From Diphasiastrum complanatum (lineage: Eukaryota; Streptophyta; Lycopodiopsida; Lycopodiales; Lycopodiaceae), in NCBI GenBank assembly GCA_029204225.1, contig CM055108.1, forward strand, positions 16,398,222 to 16,462,221: a stretch of DNA of 64,000 nucleotides, given 5' to 3'. Position 1 is the first letter of the stretch, and each line of letters opens with the position of its first letter. The notes beneath the pieces were generated by a model. The model was not told where the DNA came from, did no database searches, and saw only the letters and a list, made by a program, of their open reading frames with translations. The position numbers and the translations under genes were made by a program. Positions 45,480 to 56,688 of the stretch are shown here, piece after piece.

Positions 45480-46190
45480 TAGCTTGATCAAAAACCATGT
45501 AGAATAATGTAAAATGTACATAAGTGGGTCCCACACATGTGAGGCCATGGAGTCACGTGGGAAACATACCCTACTATAGATTAGATCAAGTCTAAAGGGT
45601 TGAGCGACCTATTGATTTTCTAATTTTTGGACAATGATTGATTAGTACAATCAATCTTCAAGGGGTGTTGTTTGCCAATCAAGTGATCTAACAAGTTCTA
45701 TTGATTAGATCAAGATCTAGATGTAAATCATTAACTATTTAGCAAGATCAACACATGTAAACTTCAAGAAATATCAAAGGTGGCCTCATGCGTGGGAATA
45801 CAGTCCCTACATGGACTGTGAGCAAAGAGCAAAGTGCAATACTTAATGATAGCTCACAAAGCATAAAAAACGAATTCTATTGGTGAAATCACAAGCACTA
45901 TGCATAAAATCACAATGTCTCATCAACTTTTCATTGAAATGGGTGATCTACTTATAGATCAAGTACAAGCACAGCCTGTATGTTGATTCAACAGGTCTGG
46001 CACGTGTGGAAGTGCCACATCATCTAGATCCACCACTAGGAGCAAGTTATTCCCATACAACAAATTTGACTCATGCTAATAGCTAAAATCCAACTACTAG
46101 TCTCCTTGAAAATAGGAATTTTCTCTACAAAATAGGATCTAGGAGAATATGTACATGTGATATAGTACAAGCAGCTTCAATCAGAAAATG
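45480..46190 (-). repeat. Partial or solo LTR related to the 3' LTR of copia element 3
   Basis: It is colinear with 24000-24620: AATTTTTGGACAATGATTG, CAAGTTCTATTGATTAGATC, GTGATCTACTTATAGATCAA, then TACAAAATAGGATCTAGGAG. It has CACACATGTG near 45534, a CACGTG near 45557 and CACGTGTG near 46000. No coding sequence is attached. Confidence 0.75.
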
Positions 46191-46249
46191 GACCACACAC
46201 GTAGTAATCCCTGTCAATTTGGCATTCATGGAATCAATTTTTAAAAATA

Positions 46250-46755
46250 GTAGTAGGCAAGTAATCAGCCCTACCTATAAATATGTGAATAATTTCAAGT
46301 TCATTACTCTCGCTCTTTGCTCGCCAATTATTTGTTGTCACCATTTTTCACCTACTTTACTCATCATCAAGCCCAATTACTTGTCGTCTCGCCAGAGCAC
46401 TCCTAGCACCATTCCAAACCATATAATTACCCGTCCTATTACTTGCACCTAGATTACCTGCTAGATTACTTGCACTAGCCCATTTCTTCACCCAAACTGC
46501 ACCAAATTTACTCGCGCTTCCACCAACACCAATTACTCGCTTCCCCCTACAACATATTCACTTGTCCGATTACGTGCCATCAACCAATTCCTCACCTTAC
46601 CTGTTTCTTTGTTTCCATCACAGTCACTTCCATTGCCCCCCTTAGCCAATTCCTCACCTTACCCTGTTCTTTATTTCCATTACTCGCCCTCAGCCAATTC
46701 CTCACCTTACCCTGTTTCTTTGTTTCCATCACAATCACTTCCATTGCCCCCTTGA
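46250..46755. repeat. ATTACTYG-rich stretch with a three-copy direct repeat
   Basis: ATTACTTG, ATTACTCG, ATTACCCG and ATTACCTG recur many times between 46265 and 46675. The unit CCAATTCCTCACCTTACCCTG occurs at about 46591, 46641 and 46691, with GTTTCCATCACARTCACTTC after the first and third. Confidence 0.65.
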
Positions 46756-47199
46756 TTATCCATAATGGCACCGAACCATTCTTTTTCAGGCGTCCCAACC
46801 CCATTGGGCCAATGTTTGCACTTCAAGCGAAGTGCCCAGTTGAATGCAGTGCCTTAATCCATTTTATAAATGCATTGATTAAGCATTCATGTAATTACCT
46901 AATGGTGTTGCAGTCGTATGTGCATGAGCTAACTAGTTAGATAGTACATAAAGTTTTCATGTGACTACATTCTCATTGGTCTCCTTGACGTTAGGCATGT
47001 GGTATGATGTCGAAAAATTGTTGTTTTAATGAATTTGTATGTTTGACTTTTATTTTTTTTTGGAGAAATCACATTGGCAAGCAGGAGCAACATTCTACCA
47101 AAACACTTAGCATGGGAGAACCAACGACAAAATAAGTACATTGTTCAATTATTTCAATGGTTTTATAAAAGATTTCAACTTTGACAGATCACCAAATCT

Positions 47200-48192
47200 T
47201 CATATTATGACAAGTTTAAAAAAGCTTTCAAGATCATAGAGCAAGAGAGAAGCTCGTAATAGCCACAAAAGAAACTCTGTAATAATTTTGGCTACATAAA
47301 TTGAGAATACAAAATTTTCAATCTTTGTCATCTCTTTTTCAATTGTTGTATTATCATAGAAAAATTCTTTGCTTGAATATGCCTCTAAGAGATGGGCATT
47401 GTCCTTATTTCTACTAAATTTGATATATGCAACATACAAGGAATAATTAGAGCTCCTTAAAGGAACAATCTCTTCTAAAAATCCTAAAATGTTTGGAACA
47501 TAACTTCTTTTAACAAAAGCGATCTTATTTGTCCTTATAAATCTATGTCCTCCTAACTAATAAGACAAGGCCTTTACAACCGTTAACAATTTCTCTCCAA
47601 CTAGATTAGATTTAGAATGAGCAATGCAAATCTCATTCTTCTGAAAATGCCTAAGGTAGTGCCTCATCCATTATCCCTGGGAATGAAGTGGTGTGTTGTC
47701 TGAAGTCTCATCGGTGGGCACCAAAATCATCTATGACAAGCTTTGTCTGATAAGGAAATATGAGATATGAAGCTATAAAATTCATGAACACATTTAAAAA
47801 TAGCAAAGTCAGACATAAAAAAACTTACACATTCTTTGTCATCTACTGCAACCAGATCTGGGTGATCTATAATCTGACCTCCATTTGAAGAGGAGTCATT
47901 TGTAAATTCCATAAAAAAATGGATGAGAAAAATCTAGCTAAGCTTGAAAGGCAACAAATTTCTCTTAAGTAGGCACACTTCATCCATGCTCACAAATATT
48001 TGATAAGGCCCTCCTCAAACAATCTTCACCTACAATAAGGCCTTCATCATTATCATTATCAATGTCTAGTACCAAGTCTTTAGTTTTAAAATCTATTATA
48101 TTACAAAACTTAAAAATGGTGTCGGATGATAGACAAAGAACCTCACCCTCTCGATAGTAAATTTTTTTTATAAATATGGTAGTTATATACAC
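47200..48192 (-). pseudogene. Unrecognised, broken coding-like region
   Basis: Minus-strand frames contain acidic and ordinary protein-like sequence: DIDNDNDEGLIVGEDCLRR, NGGQIIDHPDLVAVDDKE, then IRTNKIAFVKRSYVP and KFSRNKDNAHLLEAYSSKEF. They could be exons of a decayed gene or element. I recognise no domain. Confidence 0.3.
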
Positions 48193-49206
48193 ACCACATT
48201 TATGTAATATTTTGGCACATCAAAAAAGGATTTTGACTATACACCAAAAGAATCATCCTCCAAAAGGGCACTGGAGCCAACAAAGTCATCCCTGAGCTTG
48301 TTTGTATCTACATGGAAAAAATCATTATTCTTATCAGGGGCGTAGATCAAGAAGTGACTGATATTTATGTATTGTAATAAATAAATAATACACAAAGCCT
48401 ATCTGATATTCAAATTATTAACATCCGCTTACATATATTACAAGATGTGAAATTCTTAAATTGCTCAAAAAGACAAGTGTACATCATGTCTTATCTCTAC
48501 TTGCAGGGGAAATAAATGTACAAGGTCACTAAAATGCATGAAAGAAACTAGGCCATGTGAAATGACTGGATATTGAGTATATCTTTAAATCTAACATAAT
48601 GATCATGAAGAACATCAACACTCTATTATGCAATCTGAAATACATGCAAAAATGGCAGAAAGAGAGAACTAAAGTACTCCACATTTCAGTTATTTCAAAT
48701 TCAATGAGAAACACTTTCCTTGTCAATTTGGAATCTTGAGGCCATTTATGATTTTTGGATGTCGAGTATCAATTTTGTGCGCAAGGGGGGCCTTTGTGAA
48801 AAGACGCTAATCAAAACACCCACAAAATTAACATGTGTGAAGAAAATGGACACTACAGACACGATATTGCTTGTGTGCACATATCACAAAAGTGATATTT
48901 GCAAAGCCAGCCACCTTGTTTGATATTCTCTATGGAGTGTGGATTGATATTCCAACAGAATTAGTATGTAACTAGGGAGCTAAACCATTACCCAGAAATG
49001 AGGGAGTAGACATATGTATATGTTAATATCAAGACAATTTGTAAATGTTACATATAAATGTAAATTATATCATTAGGTAATGAAAGATTCTTATTCAAGT
49101 TTCATAGAAATAGTGAAAAACACAACTTTCTTTTATAGTAGATCATAATTGAATTATATCTCCAATTTCTATATAGAGTGTCATTCTAATTCCAATCTTT
49201 TGCCAC
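48193..49206. other. Unassigned AT-rich spacer
   Basis: I see no motif that I can support. It ends at the left LTR of the gag-only element. Confidence 0.4.
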
Positions 49207-50404
49207 TGTTTACGAATTCTCCTCAGCCTCAGATGCTCTACTATGCAGCCTAGCTTTTGAGCCTAAGAAGAATATAAATACTAACTTCATTTTTCTTTTC
49301 AGGCATACACAGATCTGACGGGTTTGAACCTGCACACAGATTCAGATTTGCATGTCTACAGGCACAAACATTGTAGTATAATCATCCAGCCTGTCAGAGG
49401 ATGACTTTAGGGTCTCGACACTTTGTTGTTTATGAATAAGCACTTGCCAATGGAACAATTAACTCCGTTACGAAGCAAGCCATGGTGAACAAAGTCAGAT
49501 TTGTAATGCAGCACAATTGCTCAGTTTTCAAGATCCTAAGGCTGTAACCAAATTCAAGGAAGCTAATCTACTTGCAAAACCAGAACTACTCTAAATATGA
49601 TTGAAAAGCATAGACAAAGAACAAGAAACCAAACTAAATAGCATTTTAGAAGTCCAAGCGTCAAGAAACTAACTAGTCTTTTGATTCTTGGACATCCCAA
49701 GAACATCAAGAACTAGAATGTTAGAGGATATGCAAGATTTATGCCACATTTCTAGCCTATTTAGTTTACTTGAATGCTGATTTCTACATTAATTCACAAC
49801 AAGAAATGAAAACTAATCCACAACTAGGAAAACAAGAAAATTAATCCACTTTAAATCCACAACCACACACAATATGAATGGAAGGGCATGATCATAGGGG
49901 CATCACTCAAGAAAACCATCATGATCAAGGAGCTCAATGGGTGCATCTAACTCATGGAGGCTCTTCTCATTTCAGCATGGAGTTGATACAATACACAAAA
50001 AGCTCCTCTTCACAATGAAGGAGTCTCTTAAATAAGCAAGAGAGCTCCTTAGGTGGCATCCTAGTGGAATTTCCACATTTCACAAATCACAAGTGGAATA
50101 ATGCTCTCCACTAGAGGTCACCATCAAAAGGTGGCTCACTCTACTTTCTTTAAGAGGGGTGTACTTGCATTTATTACATTTGCCTAGAAATACTAGTTCC
50201 TACATGGTCATTCCATCTTTCGGGATTCACCATGAGGTTTACACAGTTCTTGCTTGTCGTTACTACTAGTATTTCTCGGCTCTCATACTCGGCTCTTAGT
50301 CGTCATTTGCCTCATCTTCTCAGAGACCTCCTCGGTCTAAGTTGAGAGGTGCTCTTGAGTTGCTCTATCCGAGTATCTTGGGGATTCGTCAGAGTCAGCC
50401 AACA
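49207..50404 (-). repeat. 3' LTR of the gag-only element
   Basis: On the minus strand it begins TGTTGGCTGACTC at 50404 and ends AGAATTCGTAAACA at 49207. It has scattered single-base differences from the 5' LTR. Confidence 0.92.
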
Positions 50405-50422
50405 TGATCCCACCCCTAATGT
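50405..50422 (-). promoter_or_regulatory. Polypurine tract of the gag-only element
   Basis: The minus strand reads TTAGGGGTGGGATCA right before the LTR start TGTTGG. Confidence 0.8.
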
Positions 50423-51426
50423 GTTGCAGGACCCACTGCAACTCATATTGGACGATGTCGTTACGCTTCTGCATTGGCATCTTCGATCATCACTTGGAAA
50501 AGCGTAGATCCTTGTTCGCTTACATAAAACCAAGTGCTTATTGTCGCAAGTCTTTATCACAAAAATTGTTTTTACAAATTGCCGCAATTGGATCAGAATG
50601 TCTTATTGATATAGGTGGTTGACATTCTCAAAATTGGAGAGCTTCCAGCAGCTTTACAATTTGCATGTTCGAATGCTTTCCATGTGTCTCTTTGTTTTGT
50701 CACTTGTATCTACCATTGATTGTTTCATCTTTGGTTTCTTGGCAGATTCTAACTTCTGGGAGGTCTGTATCCTCCATTTGCTTCTAGGCATTTCTGTAGT
50801 TCTTCTCTCAGTTGAAGTTCCAGTCTTGAGGAAAGCCTTTGATCTACAGATTACACAAACTTCGATTATCAGTCTCAAGGGGATGGACTCATCAACAAAA
50901 ATTTGTGGTAGGAACAGATTTGGGTGGACAATTTGGTAATGGTGAGGAAATTGATAGCAGATGTCGTAACGTATAACTTGAGATGCAGGTATGGTTGAGG
51001 TACTATGTCCTAAGTACCACTCTAAACAAGAGATTCAGAATCAAATCTCTATCTTGATTTCCGAATCCTAGATTTGTTGTGTGTTGGCACATTGGAAATC
51101 TTTATCAGCATGTGGAAAGACAAATAGATTTGAGGTTGTAGAAGGGGAGAAAAACTGTCAATTCCATGTGGAAGTTGCTCTTGGTTGGACATTGTAGCAG
51201 ATGACGGAATATCGGTTTTACTTTCTTCCTACAAGGACTCATAACGTCTTAGTGTCTTTTTGCATTATGGAGCTGGTGGATTGCATGGTAATGTAGAAGT
51301 TTGCAAGAAACTTCTCGAGTGAGCAGCAGGTTTAACTGTTGGTTGCTATGGTGCTCGTGTTGTGTTGTCATGAGGATCCTATGGTGAGTCATAATTGATG
51401 TGACGGGCAGGTAGGATCTTAGTTGG
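50423..51426. other. 3' untranslated internal region of the gag-only element
   Basis: 50423-50945 has a close copy at 34767-35295. No domain is present. Confidence 0.7.
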
Positions 51427-52731
51427 TTATTTTGGACAGTCTTTGAAACTGTGTTTTCTGATACAGTTGGGACACTCAACATGGTACTTTGTCTTGAATG
51501 GACAATCAACCATGATGTGGCCAGTTTCACCACAGATGAAACATCTGGTGTGCAATTGCCCTTGTATAATGGCATAACCATCTTGTATGGCTATTGGTTC
51601 TGGACTTTCAGATGGATATTCGGGATAAGACAAGGAATGTCTAGACTGTGATGGTTGTTCTTCATACTATTGAACTGTATGTGTGTGAATAGGCTGATAT
51701 GAAGGACAAGCATCAACAAGATGCGTAGTCCGACAATGTGGGCACCATATTGGTTTTCGTCTAGAAGGTACCTGTGCAGGATTTGGCTGACCAGACATAC
51801 TGCTTTGGATAGACTTCAGGGTAGTTTGAAACTCATTGGTGAGTTTCTCCATTTGAAGTTGGTGTTGCTTATTAAGCAACTCTAGTTGTGATTTCCAAAG
51901 CTGATCTCAGGTGTCCTCGATCGGCTTTGACTCATGGACAGGAGCACGTGGTGCTCGTCTTTCCTTTGATTTGTCAACATCTGATCCTTCATCTTCCTCC
52001 TTGATGGCATCAAACATAGATAATTTGAGACTCATATATTCATCATTGGATTTAAGCTCACGTCTAATCCATCTTGGAAGGCCGACTAAAAACCAGATGA
52101 TGAGCATCTGTCTGAGAGGGCTGTTCCTGTACTTGACTTTTGAGGCGTTTGAAATGCTCAATATAGTCTCGTACACGTTCATCCTTTGCCATCTTGATGT
52201 TACTCAATTTGACAAAAGGACTCTCTATCAAGCGAAAGGGCTTAAAACGCTTGATAAAGGACTCTTTCAGATTTGACCAGTCTGTCTTATCTTCACGATC
52301 AAGGTTGAAAAACCAATCACGTGCTTTAGCAATCATGGTCATCGAAAATAGTTGGACCATAGCATCGGGAGATGTTTCGCCATACACATCACATGCATTC
52401 TCAAAGATTTGCAAAAATCTTTGAGGGTCCAACTACCGTCAAACTTTGGTAGATCTAGCTTGGGTGAACGTCTCTCATGATGAGCATTGTGGGTAGCAGA
52501 AACTCCATTAAGGTTGGTTCTGGCCTGTGAGGGTTCAACACCATAAAATTGGGGTTGTGCGTGTGAGGACTCAACTCTATCAGGTTCTTGTCCCTCGAAT
52601 GGGTTTGTAGATGGCTCGTGTGTTTGGGCCCGCATTCGGAAGAGCCTATGACGTTTGATTTGTTCAGCTACAGGGGACCTTACCTCGTATGAATAATCAT
52701 CTGGGATTTGAGGATCTGTATGCTGGTCCAT
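51427..52731 (-). pseudogene. Gag of the gag-only element, with three zinc knuckles
   Basis: From MDQHTDPQIPDDYSYEVRSP it passes through the capsid-type motif KARDWFFNLDREDKTDWSNL, RVRDYIEHFKRLKSQ and LPRWIRREL. A coiled region and CPHCRTTHLVDAC, CFICGETGHIMVDC and CPNCIRKHSFKDC (all CX2CX3-4HX4C) follow. Frameshifts occur near 52430 and 52130 and stops near 51905 and 51667, so this copy is not translatable as a whole. The capsid would package the element RNA. After the last knuckle, about 0.9 kb to the polypurine tract has no open frame with known motifs. Confidence 0.87.
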
Positions 52732-53067
52732 TGGGTACTGTTGTGTCTTCTTGATGTTGGGTATGAGTTTCTGGTGTTTCTAGATTTTTTGGGTTTTTGA
52801 TGTTTTTTGATTTTTTAGGATTTTTTTTGTGTTTTTGGATTTTTTTGGGTTTTTTCAAGAAGTCAAGGGAAAACTTAGTATAAAAAGAGCTTTCTATTGG
52901 TATGAGTGTTGTTTTCTGAAATTTTTTTTTTGGTGTTCATGTCTTTTTTTTTTTTTCTTTCTTTTTTTCTAGTCCCGAAGGTGTTGAAAAGATGGTGGTT
53001 CAGTCCCAAAAATTAGAGGTTTCTTTTGAAAGTTCTGTGGTCTGTCGTGGATTGGGTCCGGTTGAGA

Positions 53068-53660
53068 TGGTGAGGAACCCCTTCGGTTGAGATTGGACCC
53101 AGAACCCGTTGGTCGAGATTTGACCTAGAATTCGTCGGTTAAGATTTGATCGAAATCCGTCGGTCGAGATTTCAGAGAAAATCCGTCGGTTGAGATTTCA
53201 GCGAAAACCCATCGGTCGAGATTTGATCGAAATCCGTCGGTTGAGATTTGATCAAAATCTGTCGGTCAAGATTTGATTGAAACCCGTCGGTCGAGATTTG
53301 ATCAAAACCCGTCGGTTGAGATTCCAGAGAAAGCCCGTCGGTCGAGATTCCAGCGAAACCCCGTCGATCGAGATTCCAGCGAAAACCCATCGATTGAGAT
53401 TTGATCAAAACCCGTCGGTCCAGTTTTGATCGAAATTCGTCGGTCGAGATTTGATCGAAACCTGTCAGTCGAGATTTGATCGAAATCCGTCGGTCAAGAT
53501 TTAACACGGGCCGCCGATTGAGATTTAACGTGGGCCGTCGGTCGAGATTTACCGTGGGCCATCGGTCGAGATTTAACGCGGGTTGTCGGTTGAGATTTAA
53601 CGCAGGCCGTCGGTTGAGATTTAATGCAGGTCGTCGGTTGAGATTTCAGAAGAGCGTCGG
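53068..53660. repeat. Array of about 24 copies of a roughly 24-bp repeat in the leader
   Basis: The consensus on the plus strand is GTCGGTCGAGATTTGATCGA plus a few bases. Units drift along the array: TTGATCGAAAYCC types on the left, AACGCRGGCC types on the right. It lies between PBS and gag. No spacers separate the units. Confidence 0.92.
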
Positions 53661-54000
53661 TTGCAATGAATGTTCATGGTTTCAATGGGTGCATGCAACA
53701 CATTGGGCGTCATGTTGTAAGCATCGCTGGTTTAGATTTTCTTGGTTTGTCTTACAGTTTTGGAATGTGGAACTTCAGATTCAGCGTTCTTGGAGTTTGT
53801 TTAGTTTCATGTTGTGCTGAATGTTTGAAGAACATGTGGTAAGTCGATTTGTGGATGAGTTTCGCTGGAAAACGTTTCAAATCAGAGAAGAGGAGCATCG
53901 AAAGAATGCTCTGTTCAAATAGGACACTGGTTTGAAAAGGTTTTGCAAGAAAGACAAGCAAACAGAAAAACACAGAGACAATGCCTATTGGAAAAACAAC

Positions 54001-54019
54001 AATGGCAATGGGCGCCAAA
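54001..54019 (-). promoter_or_regulatory. Primer-binding site of the gag-only element
   Basis: The minus strand reads TTTGGCGCCCATTGCC directly after the LTR end. It resembles the TGGCGCCGTTGCC site of plant Ty3 elements. Confidence 0.85.
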
Positions 54020-55216
54020 TGTTTACGGATTCTCCTCAGCCTCAGATGCTCTACTATGCAGTCTAGCTTCTGATCCTAAGAAGAATATAAATACTAACTT
54101 CATTTTTCTTTTCAGACATACACAGGTCTGAGGGTCTGAACCTGCACACAGATTCATATTTGCATGTCTATGGGCACAAACGTTGTACTTTAATCATCCA
54201 GCTTGTCAGAGGATGACTGCAGGGTCTCGACACTTTGTTGTTTATGAATAGGCACTTGCCAATGGAACAATTAACTCCGTTATGAAGCAAGCCATGGTGA
54301 ACAAAGTCAGATTTGCAATGCAGCATAGTTGCTCAGTTTTCAAAATCCTAAGGCTGTAACCGAATTTAAGGAAGCTAATCTACTTGCAAAACCAGGATTA
54401 CTCTAAATATGATTGAAAAGCATAGACAAGAAACAAGAAACCAAACTAAATAGCATTTTAGAAGTCCAAGAGTCAAGAAACCAACCAGTCTTTTGATTCT
54501 TGGACATCCCAAGAACATCAAGAACTAGAATGTTAGAGGATATGCAAGATTTATGCCACATTTCTAGCCTATTTAGTTTACTTGAATGCTGATTCCTACA
54601 TCAATTCACAACAAGAAATGAAAAGTAATCCACAACTAGGAAAACGAGAAAATTAATCCACTCTAAATCCACAACCACACACAATATGAATGGAAGGGCA
54701 TGATCATAGGGGCATCACTCAAGAAAACCATCATGATCAAGGAGCTCAATGGGTGCATCTAACTCATGGAGGCTCTTCTCATTTCAGCATGGAGTTGATA
54801 CAATACACAAAAAGCTCCTCTTCACAAAGAGGGAGTCTCTTAAATAAGCAAGAGAGCTCCTTAGGTGGCATCCTAGTGGAATTTCCACATTTCACAAATT
54901 ACAAGTGGAATAATGCTCTCCACTAGAGGTCACCATCAAAAGGTGGCCCACTCTACTTTCTTTAAGAGGGGTGTACTTGCATTTATTATATTTGCCTAGA
55001 AATACTAGTTCCTACATGGTCATTCCATCTTTCGGGATTCACCATGAGGCTTACACAGTTCTTGCTTGTCATTACTACTAGTATTTCTTGGCTCTCATAC
55101 TCGGCTCTCAGTCTTCATTCATCTCATCCTCTCAGAGACCTCCTTGGTCTAAGGTGAGAGGTGCTCTTGAGTTGCTCTGTCCGAATATCTTGGGGATTCG
55201 TTAGAATTAGCCAATA
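54020..55216 (-). repeat. 5' LTR of the gag-only element
   Basis: On the minus strand it begins near TATTGGCTAATTC and ends AATCCGTAAACA, immediately before the PBS. It is colinear with 49207-50404 throughout. Confidence 0.92.
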
Positions 55217-55931
55217 GTCACATAATTTTATACTAACTCACTCTAAAATTGGATATTGTCCTTGTTTATTCTTTACACATTGCAAATGATTGCATTGAAA
55301 CTATATGATCCTTTTGTCGTTAGTCTTGATATTTATTGCATCTAATTTTGTTCCTAGTTGTTTGCTTCTTTATTTCTGAGCTTGAACAAAATACAAGAGA
55401 CTCTCATTTGTCTTTCAACCATAACAATTACAACACAACATCAAGGATTTCAACAAATTTATCAAGTATATGTCATATCTATATAGCATATCTTACGTCT
55501 CCAACAAAGAATGCAAATACTAGAATCTTGAAGGATTTACAATTCAAACATATTATGAATGATCATGATACCCTATCAGAGATTACAACATATTTAATAG
55601 ATATTCAGCAAAATATTCATTATAATACTCTACAAAATTTGCAATGGGCATAAAAGAAAGTATCCAACAAGGAATGCAGACAATAAGATTCCATAGAATC
55701 AATATAAAAAAATAGTCGATAATATTAAAACATTGTTAAAGATTTCAAGAAATGTTGGCAATCTCAACAAAAAACACTTTATGAAACTTCACAAAACTAG
55801 TCATTGCCAACATAGTTTGATTATTTTTTCAGCAAAAAACACATCCAATGCAATGCAAACTCAACATGTAGAAGCTAGCATACGTACAAGCAAACTAGCT
55901 CTTTAGACAAGAAGTTGCTTCAAAAAATAGT
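55217..55931. other. Unassigned AT-rich spacer
   Basis: An open frame at 55336-55653 has no recognised similarity. The stretch directly upstream of the LINE relic may belong to it. Confidence 0.4.
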
Positions 55932-56400
55932 TTGGCTACTACTGATTCCTCTCTTTGGTATAACTACCCAGTCTTGATTACTAAGATTGAATTTGACAAA
56001 GCTTTTGACCATATTAGTTCAAGCTATCTCCTCACTTGCTACTCTGCTTTTGGTGTTCTTGATTACCTGATCAAACTTATCTATGTTTTTTTTTTTCTTC
56101 TGCATCGTCTTGCCCTCTCTCCCCTTACCTCTTTGTTATTGCAACAAAACCATTGATATCTCATCTCCACAATCTTAATGTTATGTCTTCCTTTCTGCCG
56201 TACATTTTCCATAGTGTTCCTCTTGGTCCTCAGTTTCTTGATGATGATGCCTGCATCATAGAACTTCACCAACCCTCAGCCTTGTTTCTCCTCCTTGAAT
56301 TATCTTGCTTTTGTAAATACTCCGATTCTTAGATAAACTATCAGAATTCTGATATTATTGTCCTCTCTCATGATGCTCCTCCTGCTTGGTGTTGGATTTA
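55932..56400 (+). pseudogene. LINE reverse transcriptase relic
   Basis: The plus strand reads KIEFDKAFDHISSSYLL and FGVLDYLIKLIYV, the non-LTR RT pattern DFxKAFDxVxWxxL...FGFxxxxIxxI. After a shift it reads FHSVPLGPQFLDDDACII, SCFCKYSDS and NYQNSDIIVLS. It is short and broken. No 3' poly-A tail is visible. Confidence 0.75.
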
Positions 56401-56469
56401 TTTCCTCTACTCTCCTAAATCCTATGTTAATCTGCCTCCATTCATGCTGCTACATTTTTACTTGTGTTG

Positions 56470-56575
56470 TCCCATAGTCTGCATTTTTACTCGCAATTTT
56501 TGACAGGCGAAAAAAATGTGAAATATACAACATTACATTTTTACATGCAATTTATGACAGGCGAAAAATGTGATA
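56470..56575. repeat. Two-unit tandem repeat of about 50 bp with GACAGGCGAAAAA
   Basis: The unit ATTTTTAC-N-GCAATTTTTGACAGGCGAAAAA occurs twice, at about 56483 and 56531. It relates to the sequence at 43.36-43.43 kb. Confidence 0.65.
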
Positions 56576-56688
56576 GTTGCAGCCAAGCAGTATGTGAAAG
56601 GATGGAGAACGATCGTGAGTCATGGAGTCATTGTTGTCTACCAGGTACGTCGTTACATCTTTCATAAAAGTGATTCTGCCAATATTTT

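Larger units (their letters stand above)
49207..55216 (-). mobile_element. Complete gag-only LTR element (TR-GAG type, Ty3-like)
   Basis: Two near-identical LTRs (1198 and 1197 bp) flank an internal region of 3.6 kb with a Ty3-type PBS, a gag with zinc knuckles and a polypurine tract. There is no protease, RT, RNase H or integrase, and no room for them. Flanking GCCAC/GTCAC is a plausible 5-bp target duplication with one change. Similarity between the LTRs suggests a fairly recent insertion, so it was probably moved by proteins of another element. Terminal-repeat elements with only gag (TR-GAG) are known in plants. Confidence 0.9.

Noticed and set aside
53068-53660. CRISPR-like array, or repeat proteins encoded on either strand
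   Set aside because: Units are contiguous with no unique spacers and the host is a plant. The open frames arise because the period is a multiple of three, and the array lies in the untranslated leader.
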